DNA of 6,400 nt from an uncultured Selenomonadales bacterium (GTDB taxonomy: Bacteria > Bacillota_C > Negativicutes > Selenomonadales > Selenomonadaceae), in contig CALCTX010000346.1 in the NCBI GenBank assembly GCA_937907035.1, positions 1 to 6,400 of the forward strand. Direction: 5' to 3'. Position 1 is the first letter of the stretch; each line of letters starts with the position of its first letter. The position numbers and the translations under genes are program-made. Positions 5,045 to 6,400 of this stretch are shown here, in pieces. The notes beneath the pieces are model-generated. The model saw only the letters and a list, made by a program, of their open reading frames with translations. It was not told the DNA's origin and made no database searches.

Positions 5045-6400
5045 ACCGTTCACCCTGTCTTTTCGCTCCGGTCATATAAAGGCCAAGTTCTTCCATCGTA
5101 ACTGTCCCCTGCAAAAATTCTCCGGTGATCTCGCCGTTATGCATGACCAATATACGGTCCGGCACGTCCATGATCTCATCAAGTTCAAAACTGACCAGCA
5201 GAACGCCCTTCCCTTTATCACGTTCAGCTATAAGAGCCCGATGAATAAACTCTATCGCCCCGATATCGACCCCGCGGGTCGGCTGAACCGCAATTATCAG
5301 TTCCGGCTCTTTTTCCAGTTCCCGGGCAATAACGGCTTTTTGCTGATTGCCGCCGGACATCGTCCGCACTATCGTCTCCGCACCCTGCCCGGAACGGATA
5401 TCATGATCAGCGATAAGTTTTTCCGCAAACTTCCTGCTCTCTTCACGCTTCAGTATCCCCCATGCGTTGGTAAACTGCGGCAAAAAATATTTTTGCAGGA
5501 TAAGATTATCTTCCAATGAATAATCAAGTATCATGCCATATTTATGCCGATCCTCCGGAATATGGCTCATTCCGCCGACGGAACGCTCTCTTACCGATGC
5601 TTTGGATATATCTTTGCCATTTAAAATGACCGTTCCGCTCTTCATGGGAATAATACCGGTCAACGCATAAATAAGTTCCGACTGCCCATTGCCATCGATA
5701 CCGGCAATGCCGACAATCTCGCCCCGGCGGACCGAAAAGCCGGCACCATGTACTGCGTCCCGTCGCCCACCGTCGCGGGTAACCTGCATATTTTTTACTT
5801 CAAGTATCGTTTCGCCAATATTGGCCGGTTTTTTATCAACCTTAAAATTTACCACCCGGCCGACCATCATCGCCGCTAATTTTTGCGCCGTTGTTTCCTT
5901 TGTTTCAACAGTTCCCACATATTTCCCTTTACGAATGACTGTACAGCGGTCGGCGACTGCCATTATCTCATTGAGCTTATGCGAAATGAAGAGGATACTT
6001 CGTCCCTCATTTGCCAATCCCTTCATTATCTTCATCAGCTCAGCGATTTCCTGCACCGTGAGTACTGCAGTCGGCTCATCAAAGATCAATATATCGGCAT
6101 CCCGATAGAGCATTTTCAATATTTCCGTACGCTGCTGCATTCCGACGGTAATATCTTCGATAAGTGCATCAGGATCGATCTGCAAATGATATTTTTCGGA
6201 CAAGGCCATCACCTTTGCTCTGGCTTCATCCTTCTGCAAAATACCGTTACGTGTAGTTTCTGCTCCCAAGATAATATTATCCAGCACCGAAAAACAATCA
6301 ACCAATTTAAAATGCTGATGCACCATACCGATTCCCAAAGCATTGGCGTCATTCGGGTCCTTGATATTTACTTTTTTGCCATAGTGCAGGTTTTCCCCTT
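5037..6400 (-). CDS. Nucleoside-type ABC importer, double ATP-binding subunit (NupO/YufO-like; N-terminus outside window)
   Basis: The frame is open through the right edge and stops at TAA 5039-5037, giving about 454 codons of a protein near 510 residues; the TTG at 6338 is an internal Leu codon, not a start. This cytoplasmic subunit carries two ABC domains and powers the two permeases encoded next. Fragment numbering from the codon at 6398: domain 1 lacks its Walker A (outside) but shows the Q-loop VHQHFKLV (26-33), signature ITVGMQQR (83-90), Walker B DILIFDEP (102-109) and H-loop His140. Domain 2 shows Walker A GIDGNGQSEL (233-242), signature MSGGNQQK (347-354) and a degenerate Walker B LIIAVQPTRGVD (367-378), in which Val371 and Gln372 replace Asp and Glu, plus Phe404 instead of the H-loop His. 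The block VNIKDPNDANALGIGMVHQH (10-29) is typical of BMP-linked nucleoside importers rather than MglA/RbsA sugar systems. The binding lipoprotein gene is expected further right. Confidence 0.92.
   Translation of the reverse strand, partial: GENLHYGKKVNIKDPNDANALGIGMVHQHFKLVDCFSVLDNIILGAETTRNGILQKDEARAKVMALSEKYHLQIDPDALIEDITVGMQQRTEILKMLYRDADILIFDEPTAVLTVQEIAELMKIMKGLANEGRSILFISHKLNEIMAVADRCTVIRKGKYVGTVETKETTAQKLAAMMVGRVVNFKVDKKPANIGETILEVKNMQVTRDGGRRDAVHGAGFSVRRGEIVGIAGIDGNGQSELIYALTGIIPMKSGTVILNGKDISKASVRERSVGGMSHIPEDRHKYGMILDYSLEDNLILQKYFLPQFTNAWGILKREESRKFAEKLIADHDIRSGQGAETIVRTMSGGNQQKAVIARELEKEPELIIAVQPTRGVDIGAIEFIHRALIAERDKGKGVLLVSFELDEIMDVPDRILVMHNGEITGEFLQGTVTMEELGLYMTGAKRQGERYV
5049..5056 (-). 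promoter_or_regulatory. Ribosome binding site deciding the permease 1 start
   Basis: Minus-strand AGGGTGAA (5056 to 5049), inside the 3' end of the ATPase gene, partly matches AGGAGGTGAT and stands 4 nt before ATG 5044. Because it covers the alternative GTG 5053 codon, it favours the ATG and a product three residues shorter. Confidence 0.6.

Noticed and set aside
4950..5519. Plus-strand frame of 189 codons opposite the ATPase/permease 1 junction
   Set aside because: It is antisense to two strongly conserved ABC genes and has no domain resemblance; the long frame is explained by the codon bias of the opposite strand.
5689..6108. Plus-strand frame of 139 codons opposite the ATPase
   Set aside because: It is rich in Ser, Pro, Thr and Ile as expected from the antisense of an ABC domain and has no ribosome binding site that I could see.

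Overview
The window reads as chromosomal DNA of an anaerobic Firmicute, most likely of the Negativicutes (the Selenomonas/Mitsuokella group and relatives). The main pointers are a secreted PTP-like cysteine phytase that closely resembles my memory of the Selenomonas ruminantium enzyme, strong AGGAGGTGAT-type ribosome binding sites, a PreA-type dihydropyrimidine dehydrogenase, and a BMP-family nucleoside-type ABC importer. The taxonomic placement is inference; there is no rRNA or other marker gene here.

Layout: positions 1-783 (+) hold the 3' two thirds of preA, entering from the left edge. It ends at a long perfect inverted repeat (803-885) that sits between convergent genes and can act as a terminator in both directions. 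Everything else is on the minus strand. In order of transcription (right to left) these are the ABC ATPase (runs off the right edge, ends 5037), permease 1 (5044-3920), permease 2 (3920-2982), a secreted phytase (2960-2034), and then, after a 31-nt AT-rich palindrome, a separate regulator-like gene (1932-910).

The ATPase and the two permeases overlap by a few bases, and the phytase starts 21 bp after permease 2. These four genes therefore look like one operon, probably with a BMP-type binding lipoprotein upstream, outside the window. The phytase would work outside the cytoplasmic membrane, releasing phosphate from inositol phosphates or related compounds. The importer would bring in nucleosides or a similar ribose-containing solute. 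PreA, with a PreT partner, would reduce uracil/thymine in the cytoplasm. A phosphorylated-compound/nucleobase salvage theme is plausible but is inference.

The regulator-like protein fuses a winged/HTH-like N-terminus, a GHKL ATPase domain without a visible phospho-acceptor histidine, and a C-terminal STAS-like (DUF4325-type) domain. Its gene is clearly more AT-rich than its neighbours and has its own candidate promoter. It is the least ordinary gene in the window. No tRNA, rRNA, CRISPR array, transposase or phage gene was seen. No gene-free stretch exceeds about 130 bp.
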